From positions 1-64,000 of the forward strand of contig JANWIP010000017.1 in the NCBI GenBank assembly GCA_025449845.1: 64,000 nt of DNA, in the 5' to 3' direction. A program made the position numbers and the translations under genes. The DNA comes from Solirubrobacteraceae bacterium. Its GTDB lineage: Bacteria > Actinomycetota > Thermoleophilia > Solirubrobacterales > Solirubrobacteraceae. Shown in pieces: positions 17,296 through 25,226 of the stretch (the first letter of the stretch is position 1; each line of letters begins with the position of its first letter). Below the pieces are notes generated by a model. The model did not search any database, was not told the DNA's origin, and was given only the letters and a program-made list of their open reading frames with translations.

Positions 17296-17793
17296 ATGAT
17301 GAGATCTGTGAGGCGAGGATTGGGAGCGCTCGCGGCGTGTGTCGTTGCGCTGGCGCCGGTGCTGCCGGTGGCAAGCGCGGTGGGCGCCGTGACGGTGATC
17401 CACTACAAGCACGAGAGCTACCAGGCGTTCCAGCGGCAGTTGGCAGCGGGGCAGATTCGTGCGGTGACCTTCAATAAGAAGCCGCACAGCGTGCGGGTGA
17501 CATTGAAGGACGGAAGTCACGTGCTGGCGATCTATCCCTCGCATGATGAGCCCCAGCTGGCGGCGCAGTTGACGGGCAAGGGCGTAACGGTGGCTGTGCT
17601 CAAGCCGAAGGTGAAGGCGAAGCCGGCGGTCCACCACACGCTGCGCTACATCGCCGGAGGCATCCTTGTGATCGTGATTTTCGCGATCTTGGCGGTGCTG
17701 CTGATCGGTCGCAGGCGCAACATGGCGCAGCCGCCTGGCGATGGCGCGGGGCAGGCGGGCGATCCGTCTTCCGCTCCGCCTGCGGCAGGCTAA
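17296..17793 (+). CDS. Small membrane protein resembling an isolated FtsH extracytoplasmic domain
   Basis: 165 residues from ATG 17296 (another ATG at 17299). A signal or anchor segment (GLGALAACVVALAPVLPVA) is followed by an ~80-residue domain: SYQAFQRQLAAGQIRAVTF, VRVTLKDGSHVLAIYP, then LAAQLTGKGVTVAVLKP. This is the pattern of the FtsH_ext domain (Y-x-x-F-x-x-x-L-x-x-G-x-V, a strand, T-x-x-x-DG). A membrane helix follows (~119-140) and then a short Pro/Gly tail. No AAA or protease domain is present. It could bind FtsH (one is encoded at 53048) or be a paralogous fragment with its own role. The similarity was judged by eye. Confidence 0.6.
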   Translation: MMRSVRRGLGALAACVVALAPVLPVASAVGAVTVIHYKHESYQAFQRQLAAGQIRAVTFNKKPHSVRVTLKDGSHVLAIYPSHDEPQLAAQLTGKGVTVAVLKPKVKAKPAVHHTLRYIAGGILVIVIFAILAVLLIGRRRNMAQPPGDGAGQAGDPSSAPPAAG

Positions 17794-17885
17794 GCCGCGC
17801 GGGCGATTTGTCCAGGACCTGCCCGCGGCAAGTTGAGCTACGCGGGCGATCCGTCTTTGGCCTGGCCAGTGGCGAGCTGAACCGC
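17755..17885 (+). repeat. Degenerate 43-44 bp repeat spanning the end of the FtsH_ext-like gene
   Basis: GCGGGCGAT-anchored units start at 17755, 17799 and 17842. Each ends near a TAA or TGA in the register of the gene above, as if its last codons and stop had been duplicated twice. It occupies most of the gap before the CDF gene. Confidence 0.55.
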
Positions 17886-17918
17886 GCAGAGCTCCCAGGA
17901 AACCCCTAAATTCGTAGG

Positions 17919-18854
17919 GTGAGTCACCACCACCATCACCACTCGCACGCCGGACACGGGGAGACCTCGATGCCTCGTCTGCTGGTGGCGCTCGGGTTGA
18001 TAGTGACGTTCATGGTTGTGGAGGTGGTGGTTGGCGTGCTGGCCCAATCGCTGGCGGTGGTCTCCGATGCGGCACATATGCTCACCGATGCGGCCGCCAT
18101 TGGGCTGTCGGTGGTTGCGGTGCGGATGGCGCGCAGGCCAGCGACAGGAGCGATGACCTTCGGCTGGCGGCGGGTGGAGATCATGGCGGCGCAGGTGAAT
18201 GGCGCGACGCTGCTGGTGCTGGCACTGGCAATCGTATGGTCCGCGGTCGGCAGGCTGATCTCCCCGCAGGCGGTGTCGGCTTGGTGGATGATCGGTGTGG
18301 CGCTGGTAGGGATCGCGGTAAACGCGGTGGCGAGCGTGACACTGGCAGGGGCTGGGCGGGAAAGCCTGAACGTGGAGGGCGTCTACCAGCACGTGCTGAC
18401 CGACCTGTTCGCGTTCATCGGCACCGCGCTGGCGGGCGTCGTCATCCTGCTGAGTGGCTTCAACCAGGCCGATCCGATCGCTTCGCTGGCGGTCGCGGGG
18501 CTGATGGGGCTGTCGGCGTACCGGCTTTTGCGCGACTCGGGCAGGGTGTTCCTGGAGGCCGCGCCGCGAGGGCTTGATCCGCAGGAGATCGGTGAGGCGC
18601 TGGCGGCTTGGCCGCAGGTGGTGGAGGTGCACGATCTGCACGTATGGGAGGTGTCCTCCGGCTTTCCGGCACTCTCGGCGCATGTGCTGGTCGCGCGTAA
18701 GGTCGATTGCCACGCGGTGCGCTGGGAGCTGGAGGGGCTGCTGCGCGAGCGGTTCGCGCTGGAGCACACCACGCTGCAGGTCGACCACGAGGCGGATGGG
18801 GAGCTGATCGAGCTGAAAGTACCTCACTCGCCATCCTCGCCGGGCGTCTCCTAG
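17919..18854 (+). CDS. Cation diffusion facilitator (Zn/Co/Cd efflux), CzcD-type
   Basis: 311 residues, GTG start. A His-rich N-terminus (HHHHHH and further His) precedes six membrane helices. Transport-site residues of the CDF family are visible: SDAAHMLTD in helix 2 and HVLTD in helix 5. The cytoplasmic C-terminal domain (~210-300) has VHDLHVWEVSSGFPALSAHV and a final HTTLQVDH, matching the CDF regulatory ferredoxin-like fold. It sits directly upstream of the ABC metal importer genes, so import and efflux of the same metal (probably Zn) are neighbours. Exchange is expected to be metal for proton. Confidence 0.9.
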   Translation: MSHHHHHHSHAGHGETSMPRLLVALGLIVTFMVVEVVVGVLAQSLAVVSDAAHMLTDAAAIGLSVVAVRMARRPATGAMTFGWRRVEIMAAQVNGATLLVLALAIVWSAVGRLISPQAVSAWWMIGVALVGIAVNAVASVTLAGAGRESLNVEGVYQHVLTDLFAFIGTALAGVVILLSGFNQADPIASLAVAGLMGLSAYRLLRDSGRVFLEAAPRGLDPQEIGEALAAWPQVVEVHDLHVWEVSSGFPALSAHVLVARKVDCHAVRWELEGLLRERFALEHTTLQVDHEADGELIELKVPHSPSSPGVS

Positions 18855-18877
18855 CCTGGGACATCCTCGTCATCCTC

Positions 18878-18890
18878 GGGGGGGGGGGGG
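18878..18890 (+). repeat. Run of 13 G
   Basis: A homopolymer of 13 G lies between the CDF stop and the importer binding-protein start. It could be slippage-prone and alter promoter spacing, or its length may simply be uncertain in the assembly. Confidence 0.8.
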
Positions 18891-18905
18891 TGCTCCTTCT
18901 AGCCA

Positions 18906-18928
18906 ATAACAAGACTTAGTCTTGATAT
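18906..18928. promoter_or_regulatory. Metal-regulator operator candidate before the importer operon
   Basis: CAAGACT (18910-18916) and AGTCTTG (18918-18924) flank one base. After one mismatch the symmetry extends by ATA/TAT, giving a near-perfect 23-bp dyad that touches the ATG at 18927. The operon encodes a Fur-family protein (22632), its likely binder. The position implies a very short leader, or a site that blocks elongation or translation. Confidence 0.5.
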
Positions 18929-19853
18929 GGTCTCCGATGTGAGGCGGCGATTGAGCATAATCGTGCTGGTGGCGCTCGGGTTGGGCGGTGCGCTGTGGAC
19001 CGCCGGCTGCGGCTCTGTGACCGTCGCGGGCAACGGCAGGCTGCAAGTGGTGGCGGCAGAGAACTTCTGGGGCAGCATCGCGGCGCAGCTCGGAGGCGAG
19101 AAAGTGCAGGTGCGCAGCATCGTGGTTAATGCCGACACCGATCCGCACAGCTACGAGCCGACGGCAAAGGACGCACGCACGATGGCAGGCGCGAAGTTGG
19201 CGATCGTGAATGGCATCGGCTATGACGAATGGGCGAGCAGGCTGCTGAAGGCGAACCCCGTGGGCGGCAGGGTGGCGCTGAACGTGGGGGACACCTTGGG
19301 TCTGAAGGCGGGAGATAACCCACACCAGTGGTACGCACCCATTACGGTGCGGCGGATAGTCGCGCAGATCACGGCCGCCTACGAGCGGCTTGAGCCGCAG
19401 GCTGCCAGCTACTTCGCCCAGCAGAGGCGACTTTTTGAAAGCCGCGGCCTGGCGCGCTATGACCAGCTGCGCGCGGAGATTCGTGCGCGCTACGCGGGCG
19501 TGCCTGTCGGCTACAGCGAGAGCATCTTCGCGCCGCTGGGCGAAGACCTGGGCCTGAAGCTGCTGACGCCCTACAGCTTTGCGACGGCCATCGCCGAGGG
19601 CAGCGAAGTCAGCGCAGAGGACAAGCAGACGGTTGACAGCCAGGCGCAGAATCGTGCAATCAAGGTGTGGGTATTCAATACGCAGAACGTGACGCCAGAC
19701 GTGCAGCGAGTGAGTGAACTTGCGCGGGCTCAGCACATTCCGATCACGACCGTGACGGAGACGCTTTCGCCCGCAAGTGACAGCTTCGAGCAGTGGCAGG
19801 TGGCGCAGCTTGAAAGGCTTGCGCGGGCGCTGCATGAAGCGACGGGCAGGTAG
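18927..19853 (+). CDS. znuA: Zinc/manganese ABC transporter substrate-binding lipoprotein
   Basis: 308 residues with a lipoprotein signal ending TAGC (Cys28). The cluster 9/A-I metal-binding fold is indicated by DPHSYEPT (H74), NPHQW (H133) and a third ligand position reading GYSES (E198). Zn-specific ZnuA usually has His at that third place and Mn-type PsaA/MntC has Glu, so metal preference cannot be fixed; the Zn name rests mainly on the neighbouring CDF and Fur/Zur-like genes. There is no His-rich loop. It is first in the importer operon. Confidence 0.8.
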   Translation: MVSDVRRRLSIIVLVALGLGGALWTAGCGSVTVAGNGRLQVVAAENFWGSIAAQLGGEKVQVRSIVVNADTDPHSYEPTAKDARTMAGAKLAIVNGIGYDEWASRLLKANPVGGRVALNVGDTLGLKAGDNPHQWYAPITVRRIVAQITAAYERLEPQAASYFAQQRRLFESRGLARYDQLRAEIRARYAGVPVGYSESIFAPLGEDLGLKLLTPYSFATAIAEGSEVSAEDKQTVDSQAQNRAIKVWVFNTQNVTPDVQRVSELARAQHIPITTVTETLSPASDSFEQWQVAQLERLARALHEATGR

Positions 19854-19892
19854 GACGATGGACGCCGCTGAGCAAAGCGATGGGCAGTTGAG

Positions 19893-20780
19893 GTGAGCGG
19901 CGCTGGGAGCGCGCGAGGGGGCGAGGTGGGCGGGGCAGATCCTGCCGAGAGTGCGCAATGGGCCGTCGAGATGAGCGACGCGGCGGTGCGCCTGGGCGGC
20001 AGCGAGATCTGGAGTGGCGTGGATTTCCAGGCGCGAGAGGGGGAACTGGTGGCGGTGCTGGGGCCGAACGGCGCAGGCAAGTCGACGCTGCTGCATGTAC
20101 TGCTGGGGTTGCTGGCACCTTCGAAAGGGAGCGTTAGAGTTCTAGGTGGCGCACCGGGGGCCCACAACGAGCAGATCGGCTACCTGCCCCAGCGCCGCGT
20201 ATTTGATGAGACGACGAGAGTGCGCGGGGTGGACCTGGTGCGGATGGGCCTGGATGGGAGCCGCTGGGGCGTGCCGCTGCCGGCGGTAGGACCTTGGGCG
20301 TCACGCGCGCGAGCAGCGCGGGCCCGCGTGCAGGAGGCGATCGGGCAGGTGGGCGCCGAGGAATACGCAAGGCGACCGATAGGCGAGTGCTCGGGGGGAG
20401 AGCAGCAGCGGCTGCTGATCGCGCAGGCTCTGGTGCGCCGGCCGCGGATGCTGATCCTGGATGAGCCGCTGGACGGCTTGGATATTCCCAATCAGGTTGC
20501 CGTCACGGCGCTCGTCCAGCGCATCTGCCGCGAGCAGGGCGTGGCGGTGCTGCTGGTGGCGCACGACGTCAACCCGCTACTGCCCTACCTCGATCGCATT
20601 CTCTACCTGGCAGGCGGCAAGGCGCTGGCAGGCACGCCTGAGCAGGTGATCACGGGGGAGACATTGAGCGCACTCTACGGGACGCCGATCGAGGTGCTGC
20701 GCACAGCCGATGGGCGGATGGTCGTGGTGGGCCATCCCGAGGGCCATCACGCTCACGGACCTCGCCACGTGCTGGGGTGA
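19893..20780 (+). CDS. znuC: Metal ABC transporter ATP-binding protein
   Basis: 295 residues, GTG start; the first ~25 residues are a non-conserved extension. Walker A GPNGAGKS (57-64), signature CSGGE (167-171), Walker B LILDE (188-192) and a switch His in LLVAHDVNPLLPYLDR are all intact. The latter phrase is typical of ZnuC/MntB-like ATPases. The tail ends in a His-containing segment (GHPEGHHAHGPRH). GTGA overlap with the following permease gene. Confidence 0.87.
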   Translation: MSGAGSARGGEVGGADPAESAQWAVEMSDAAVRLGGSEIWSGVDFQAREGELVAVLGPNGAGKSTLLHVLLGLLAPSKGSVRVLGGAPGAHNEQIGYLPQRRVFDETTRVRGVDLVRMGLDGSRWGVPLPAVGPWASRARAARARVQEAIGQVGAEEYARRPIGECSGGEQQRLLIAQALVRRPRMLILDEPLDGLDIPNQVAVTALVQRICREQGVAVLLVAHDVNPLLPYLDRILYLAGGKALAGTPEQVITGETLSALYGTPIEVLRTADGRMVVVGHPEGHHAHGPRHVLG

Positions 20781-21673
20781 TTATGGAACCGCACCTGTCA
20801 ATCAACCCGGTGAGTGACATCGAAGCGCTGTTTAGCTACCCCTTCATGGTGAACGCGCTGGAGGCCGGCACGATCGTGGCCGTGATGGCCGCGATGGTTG
20901 GATGGCTGATGGTGGTGCGGCGCGAGAGCTTCGCTGGACATACGCTGTCGCTGATGTCCTTCCCGGGCGCGGCGCTGGCGGCGCTGGTGGGGTGGCCGCT
21001 AGTTTCGGGGTATTACGTGTTCTGTGTGGGGGGCGCCTTGGCGATTGCGGTTGGTGGCGAAGGCGGCGCGCTTTCTGGCGGGCATTCAGCAGGAGACAGG
21101 CGGGCACGCGGCAGGCGCGAGCGCACGCAGGAGTCCGCCGCGACAGGGGCGGTGCAGGCGGGCGCGCTGGCGCTGGGATTCGTCTTTCTGAGCCTCTATG
21201 GAGGCGTGCTTGAGGACTTGGAAACGCTCATGTTTGGCTCGTTTTTGGGGATCGACTCCGCTCAGGTATTGACGTTGGGGGTTGTGGCGCTCGTGGTTTT
21301 GGCGGGATTGGCGCTGGCGGGTAGGCCGCTGTTGCTGGCCTCGGTGGACGAGACGGTCGCGCGCGCGCGAGGAGTGCCTGTGCAGGCGCTGTCGGTGGCC
21401 TTCCTGGTGATGCTGGGGCTGGCGGTGGCGGCGACGGCGCAGATCACAGGTGCGCTGCTGGTATTCGCGCTGCTGGTGGCGCCGGCGGCCAGCGCGCAGC
21501 AGCTGACGGCGCGCATTGGACTGGGCCTGGCTTTGAGCGTGGCGCTGGCGGTGGCGGTGACCTGGGTAGGGCTGGGACTGTCGTACTTCACCAATCTGCC
21601 AGTTGGGTTTCTGATTACAACGCTGGCATTTCTCGTCTATCTGGCGGCGCGCGTGAGGGGGCGCGCGGCGTGA
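20777..21673 (+). CDS. znuB: Metal ABC transporter permease (first of two)
   Basis: 298 residues, ABC-3 permease family. Overlaps the ATPase stop by GTGA. About eight membrane helices; conserved LMSFPGAALAAL and DETVARARGVPVQALS motifs are present. A hydrophilic insertion at residues ~94-125 (GGEGGALSGGHSAGDRRARG and following) lengthens a cytoplasmic loop. The next gene codes a different ABC-3 permease, so the channel is probably a heterodimer. Confidence 0.83.
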   Translation: MIMEPHLSINPVSDIEALFSYPFMVNALEAGTIVAVMAAMVGWLMVVRRESFAGHTLSLMSFPGAALAALVGWPLVSGYYVFCVGGALAIAVGGEGGALSGGHSAGDRRARGRRERTQESAATGAVQAGALALGFVFLSLYGGVLEDLETLMFGSFLGIDSAQVLTLGVVALVVLAGLALAGRPLLLASVDETVARARGVPVQALSVAFLVMLGLAVAATAQITGALLVFALLVAPAASAQQLTARIGLGLALSVALAVAVTWVGLGLSYFTNLPVGFLITTLAFLVYLAARVRGRAA

Positions 21674-21687
21674 TGAGGTCCGCTTAG

Positions 21688-22635
21688 ATGCTCGCACACG
21701 AATTCATCCGCAACGCGCTGTTGGCGGGTTCCGCCATTGCTCTGGCAAGCGGGGCAATTGGCTGGTTCGTCGTGCTGCGCGGCCAGGTGTTCGCGGGCGA
21801 CGCACTGAGTCACGTCGCGTTTACCGGAGCGCTGGCGGCAGCGGCCGCGGGCTGGGATCTGCGCTTGGGCGTGTTCCTGGCGACGGTGGCCGTGGCGATG
21901 GGACTGGCAGCGCTGGGCGGTGGCACAGGGTCCGGCGGAGCCGCGGGAGCCGCGGGAGCCGGCGGGGTCGGGTCTGGCGGGGTCGGGTCTGGCGGGGTCG
22001 GGTCTGGCGGGGTCGGGTCTGGCGGGGCGCGTTTCTCGCCTGCTGATGACACGACGATCGGGGTGCTCTTCAGTTGGGTGCTGGGGCTGGGGGTCCTGTT
22101 CCTGTACCTCTACAGCTCGGGTAGTGCGGGTGGCGACGGTACCGTGGCAGCGCGCACGCTCTTTGGCTCGATCTTTGGCCTGAGTGCCGGCGACGCGTGG
22201 GGTGCGGCAGCTGTGGCCGTCGGCCTGCTGGTCGGGCTGGGAGCAATTGCGCGACCGCTGCTGTTCGCAACGCTCGATCCGCTCGTGGCCCGGGTGCGGG
22301 GTGTGCCGGTGCGGTGGTTGGGCCTCGTGTTCCTTGTGCTGCTGGGCATTGATGCGGGCGAGGCCACACAGGCGGTCGGCGCGCTGCTGTTGCTGGGCCT
22401 GCTGGCGGCACCTGCGGGGGCCGCGCAGCGGCTGACGGCCAGCCCGCGACTGGGGATGGCATTGTCGATGGCAATCGCCTTGGGGTCGGTTTGGATCGGG
22501 GTTACGCTGAGCTACGAGATCCCCTCGTTGCCACCGGGCAGCGCGATCGTGGCGGTGGCGGTGGGTTGCTATGTGCTGGCGACGTTGGCTGGCGGGCGAG
22601 GGCTGCGCGGAAGGGCAATACCATCGAGGGCATGA
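21688..22635 (+). CDS. znuB: Metal ABC transporter permease (second of two)
   Basis: 315 residues, ABC-3 family, with GDALSHVAFTGALAA and DPLVARVRGVPVRWLG as family landmarks. It carries a Gly-rich insert coded by four perfect 15-bp repeats (GVGSG units) in the loop corresponding to the hydrophilic insert of the first permease. ATGA overlap with the Fur-family gene. Confidence 0.83.
   Translation: MLAHEFIRNALLAGSAIALASGAIGWFVVLRGQVFAGDALSHVAFTGALAAAAAGWDLRLGVFLATVAVAMGLAALGGGTGSGGAAGAAGAGGVGSGGVGSGGVGSGGVGSGGARFSPADDTTIGVLFSWVLGLGVLFLYLYSSGSAGGDGTVAARTLFGSIFGLSAGDAWGAAAVAVGLLVGLGAIARPLLFATLDPLVARVRGVPVRWLGLVFLVLLGIDAGEATQAVGALLLLGLLAAPAGAAQRLTASPRLGMALSMAIALGSVWIGVTLSYEIPSLPPGSAIVAVAVGCYVLATLAGGRGLRGRAIPSRA
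21961..22020 (+). repeat. Four perfect copies of a 15-bp repeat inside the second permease gene
   Basis: Unit GGCGGGGTCGGGTCT at 21961-21975, 21976-21990, 21991-22005 and 22006-22020, followed by a partial unit. It is in frame, coding Gly-Val-Gly-Ser-Gly. Copy-number change would alter loop length without a frameshift. Confidence 0.9.
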
Positions 22636-23084
22636 GCGACACCACGATGGACCCCTGGGTGGCACAGGCTGAGAGGACACTCGCGGGTGCCGGCCGCAAG
22701 CGCGGGGGCGCCCGACGCGCTGTACTGGAGCTGCTGGCGGCGGAGAGCTGCGCGCTGACGGCGGTGCAGATCGAGGACACCCTGCGCTCGCAACGCCGCG
22801 CGGTGAGCCGCGCGAGCATCTATCGCATCCTTGAGGAGCTGGAGCGCGTGCAGCTGGTCCAGCGCGTGGAGACGGGCCAGGCGATGGTGCGCTATGAGCG
22901 CGTCCGCGGGGACTCCGAGGAGCACCACCACCATCTGGTGTGCGACAGCTGCGGCGTGGTGATGCCGTTCTCCGACCCTGCCTTGGAGCGGGCGATCGCG
23001 AAGGTCAGCGAGCGAGTGCCCCTGGCGGTGGTGTCCGAGCACGAGATCGTGCTGCACGGCGCGTGTCGTCAGTGCGCTGCCTAG
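22632..23084 (+). CDS. zur: Fur-family metalloregulator (probably Zur)
   Basis: 150 residues from ATG 22632. Winged helix ~25-85 (SRASIYRILEELERVQLVQRV). Metal sites: HHHH (98-101) and CDSC (104-107), plus a C-terminal CRQC (145-148) that pairs with CDSC as the structural zinc site. Last gene of the importer operon, hence likely a zinc-responsive repressor of it; the dyad at 18906-18928 is the candidate operator. The last 80 bp overlap the convergent gene on the opposite strand. Confidence 0.82.
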   Translation: MSDTTMDPWVAQAERTLAGAGRKRGGARRAVLELLAAESCALTAVQIEDTLRSQRRAVSRASIYRILEELERVQLVQRVETGQAMVRYERVRGDSEEHHHHLVCDSCGVVMPFSDPALERAIAKVSERVPLAVVSEHEIVLHGACRQCAA

Positions 23085-25206
23085 GGTCACCGCGCCGCGA
23101 CTCGGGCGGTTGACCTGCGAGATAGCCGAGCAAGCAGATGAGGACGAAGACGGCGACGACGAACAGGACCGGGCCAGAGTCCTCGGTGAGTGCGCCGACG
23201 ACGCCTGCGGTTAGCCCACCGGCAAGGGCCGCCAGCCAGGCTGGATCGCCGCCGACAGGCGCGAGCAGACGCTCGCGGGCGCGCAGGCCGAAGCCTGCGG
23301 CGAGTAGGCCGAGCGCTGTTGCCACAGGCATCGCGCCGTGCTTGAGCTCGTCGTAGGCGGCCGCGTAGCGACGTTCGATGACATCGCGCAGATCGCCGCC
23401 CGAGCGCGCGTGCAGAATGCTGCCGGTGAAATGCCCGGAGCCATGAGCGCTGAGGAGGTCAAGCGCGGCAAGCGCGATCAGCCCCACCACGGGAGCGATC
23501 AGCACGAACAGCGCGCGCCGGCGGGTGAGCTGACCGGGAAGCAGCATGACCGTCGCCACTGCGGTGCCGGCGCTCACAAGGATGACGCCACCGACGCCTG
23601 CGCCGATCCGCGCCGAGCCCTCCACGACCGCCAGGGCGATGCCGGCAAGCGCCATTGCGGTGGCGCTGCGGCGCCCGCGTACGGCGGGATACAACACGGC
23701 GGCCACCGCGGCGAACACGAGCACGGCGAGCGCCGACTTGAGCTCGTTGCCGATGCCATAGAAGCGCGCGCCGAAGATCGGGTTGGGGCCGAGCAGGGAG
23801 CGGATCAGAAGCTGCGTATGCAGCAGGGAGTCAGCGCTGAGCGCGAGAACCGCGAGCAGCGCAGGGGCGAGTGGCGCGCGCGGCCACGGCAGCAGGCGGT
23901 CGGTGAGTAAGCCCAGCAGGAAGCAGCTGAGCACGAGGATCGTGTATTCGACGGGACGGCTCGGCTCAAGCGCGGCGGGCAGCAGCTCGGCGACGGGCGT
24001 CCACAGCAGGGCCAGCGCGCCGACGCGCATCGCTGCGGCACGGCGCCGCGCGGGATCGCCGCGCGGGATGGGGATTAGGGCGGCGAGCAGCAGCACGGCC
24101 CAGGCCACCAGCAGCCACGCCAGGGCGGGCAGCCGCCGCGAGTAGACCACCCCCAGGCGGGCCTTTAGCGTGCGCAGATAGGCGCCGTCGAAGGAGCCAT
24201 CGGTGCGCACCGGCTCGCCGCGCATGGCTGCCGGGATCGGCAGAGCCAGGTGGCGCAGGATCGTGGGAGCCAGGTCGATCGCGGCGATCAGCCCCCGCTG
24301 ATTGGTGGTGGAGGAGGTGAGGGCGTGTCCGCCGCCTAGGCCCGCAAGTGAGGTCCAGAGAAGTTCATAGCCGCGCCTGTCGGGGGCCCGCTGCAGGACC
24401 AGCAGCAGCTGCTGTGCCGGCCGGCGCATGGCGAGCAGGTGCAACTGGGTCTCACCGGCTGGGCCGGCGGGCAGATCGGCTACGACCAGCGAGTAGCGCC
24501 GGCTGAGGCGGGCGATGCGCGTGGGCAGGCTTGTGGCTGGCCCTAGCGAGACAGCCGCAACGTGTCCAGCGCGGTTGGCTGCGATGACGCCGTCCGCGTG
24601 GTTGCTCCCAGCGTCGGCCGCGCTGACTGCGCTGCCTGCGCCTTCCGCGCTGACTGCGCTGCCTGTGCCTCCCGCGCTGCCTGCATAGGCGCCGCCGCCG
24701 GGGATCGTCGTGGCGAGCAGCCCTGGCTGAAGGATCTGCGGCGCGCCGTAGGCGCGCTTGAGCGCCTGAGGCCAGCCCGTCACCAGTCCGCTGCTCGTGA
24801 GCGAAAGCGCGGGGGGCTTCCCCGGGGTGTAGGCGGAGTAGGACACTCGCGCGCCCTGCGTGATGTCGAGCAGCAACTGGGTGGTCCTGTAGTTGCCCTG
24901 CGTAGCGCTCATCAGGCCCGTGGAGAGGGATGGCACGCCCGCCAGCTTGGACTCGATGGCGTCCGAATCGGAAGGCAGGAACAGCAGCAGGGCCGTAGGT
25001 CGCTCCGCGGTGGCGCGCGCGGTGGCGGGGGCATGGGTGGCGGCGGCAGCAGCATGGGCGGTGGCAGCATGCGCGGCGACTGGGGCGGTGGCAGCATGCG
25101 CGGCGACTGGGGCGCCAGCATGCGCGCTTGCGGGGGCTACGATGCCCAGCCCGACGGTGCCCAGCAGCAGGCCAAGGCCGCGGAGCAAGCCGGGGAGGAC
25201 ACGCAC
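23005..25206 (-). CDS. Membrane protein with an extracytoplasmic alkaline-phosphatase-like domain
   Basis: 733 residues. GTG 25206 was chosen because GGGAGGG lies 5 bp upstream and a signal segment (LLRGLGLLLGTVGLGIVAP) follows at once; the longer open frame overlaps the MMPL gene. An Ala/His repeat stretch follows the signal. The ectodomain (~65-375) has the AlkP/sulfatase core feature GLIAAIDLAPTILRHLALPIP (written here as two adjoining pieces, GLIAAIDLAPTIL and RHLALPIP), but the nucleophile motif is not obvious. About nine to ten helices follow. It may act on an envelope glycan or phospho-polymer, or be a non-catalytic relative. It overlaps the Fur gene by 80 bp tail to tail. Confidence 0.65.
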   Translation of the reverse strand: MRVLPGLLRGLGLLLGTVGLGIVAPASAHAGAPVAAHAATAPVAAHAATAHAAAAATHAPATARATAERPTALLLFLPSDSDAIESKLAGVPSLSTGLMSATQGNYRTTQLLLDITQGARVSYSAYTPGKPPALSLTSSGLVTGWPQALKRAYGAPQILQPGLLATTIPGGGAYAGSAGGTGSAVSAEGAGSAVSAADAGSNHADGVIAANRAGHVAAVSLGPATSLPTRIARLSRRYSLVVADLPAGPAGETQLHLLAMRRPAQQLLLVLQRAPDRRGYELLWTSLAGLGGGHALTSSTTNQRGLIAAIDLAPTILRHLALPIPAAMRGEPVRTDGSFDGAYLRTLKARLGVVYSRRLPALAWLLVAWAVLLLAALIPIPRGDPARRRAAAMRVGALALLWTPVAELLPAALEPSRPVEYTILVLSCFLLGLLTDRLLPWPRAPLAPALLAVLALSADSLLHTQLLIRSLLGPNPIFGARFYGIGNELKSALAVLVFAAVAAVLYPAVRGRRSATAMALAGIALAVVEGSARIGAGVGGVILVSAGTAVATVMLLPGQLTRRRALFVLIAPVVGLIALAALDLLSAHGSGHFTGSILHARSGGDLRDVIERRYAAAYDELKHGAMPVATALGLLAAGFGLRARERLLAPVGGDPAWLAALAGGLTAGVVGALTEDSGPVLFVVAVFVLICLLGYLAGQPPESRRGDPRQRTDDTRRAARSRARTPPPGALAR

Positions 25207-25226
25207 CGGCCCTCCCGCTCTGTGTC

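Noticed and set aside
22491-22631. Longer N-terminus for the Fur-family gene
   Set aside because: The extension overlaps the permease gene; ATG 22632 gives the normal family length and an ATGA coupling.
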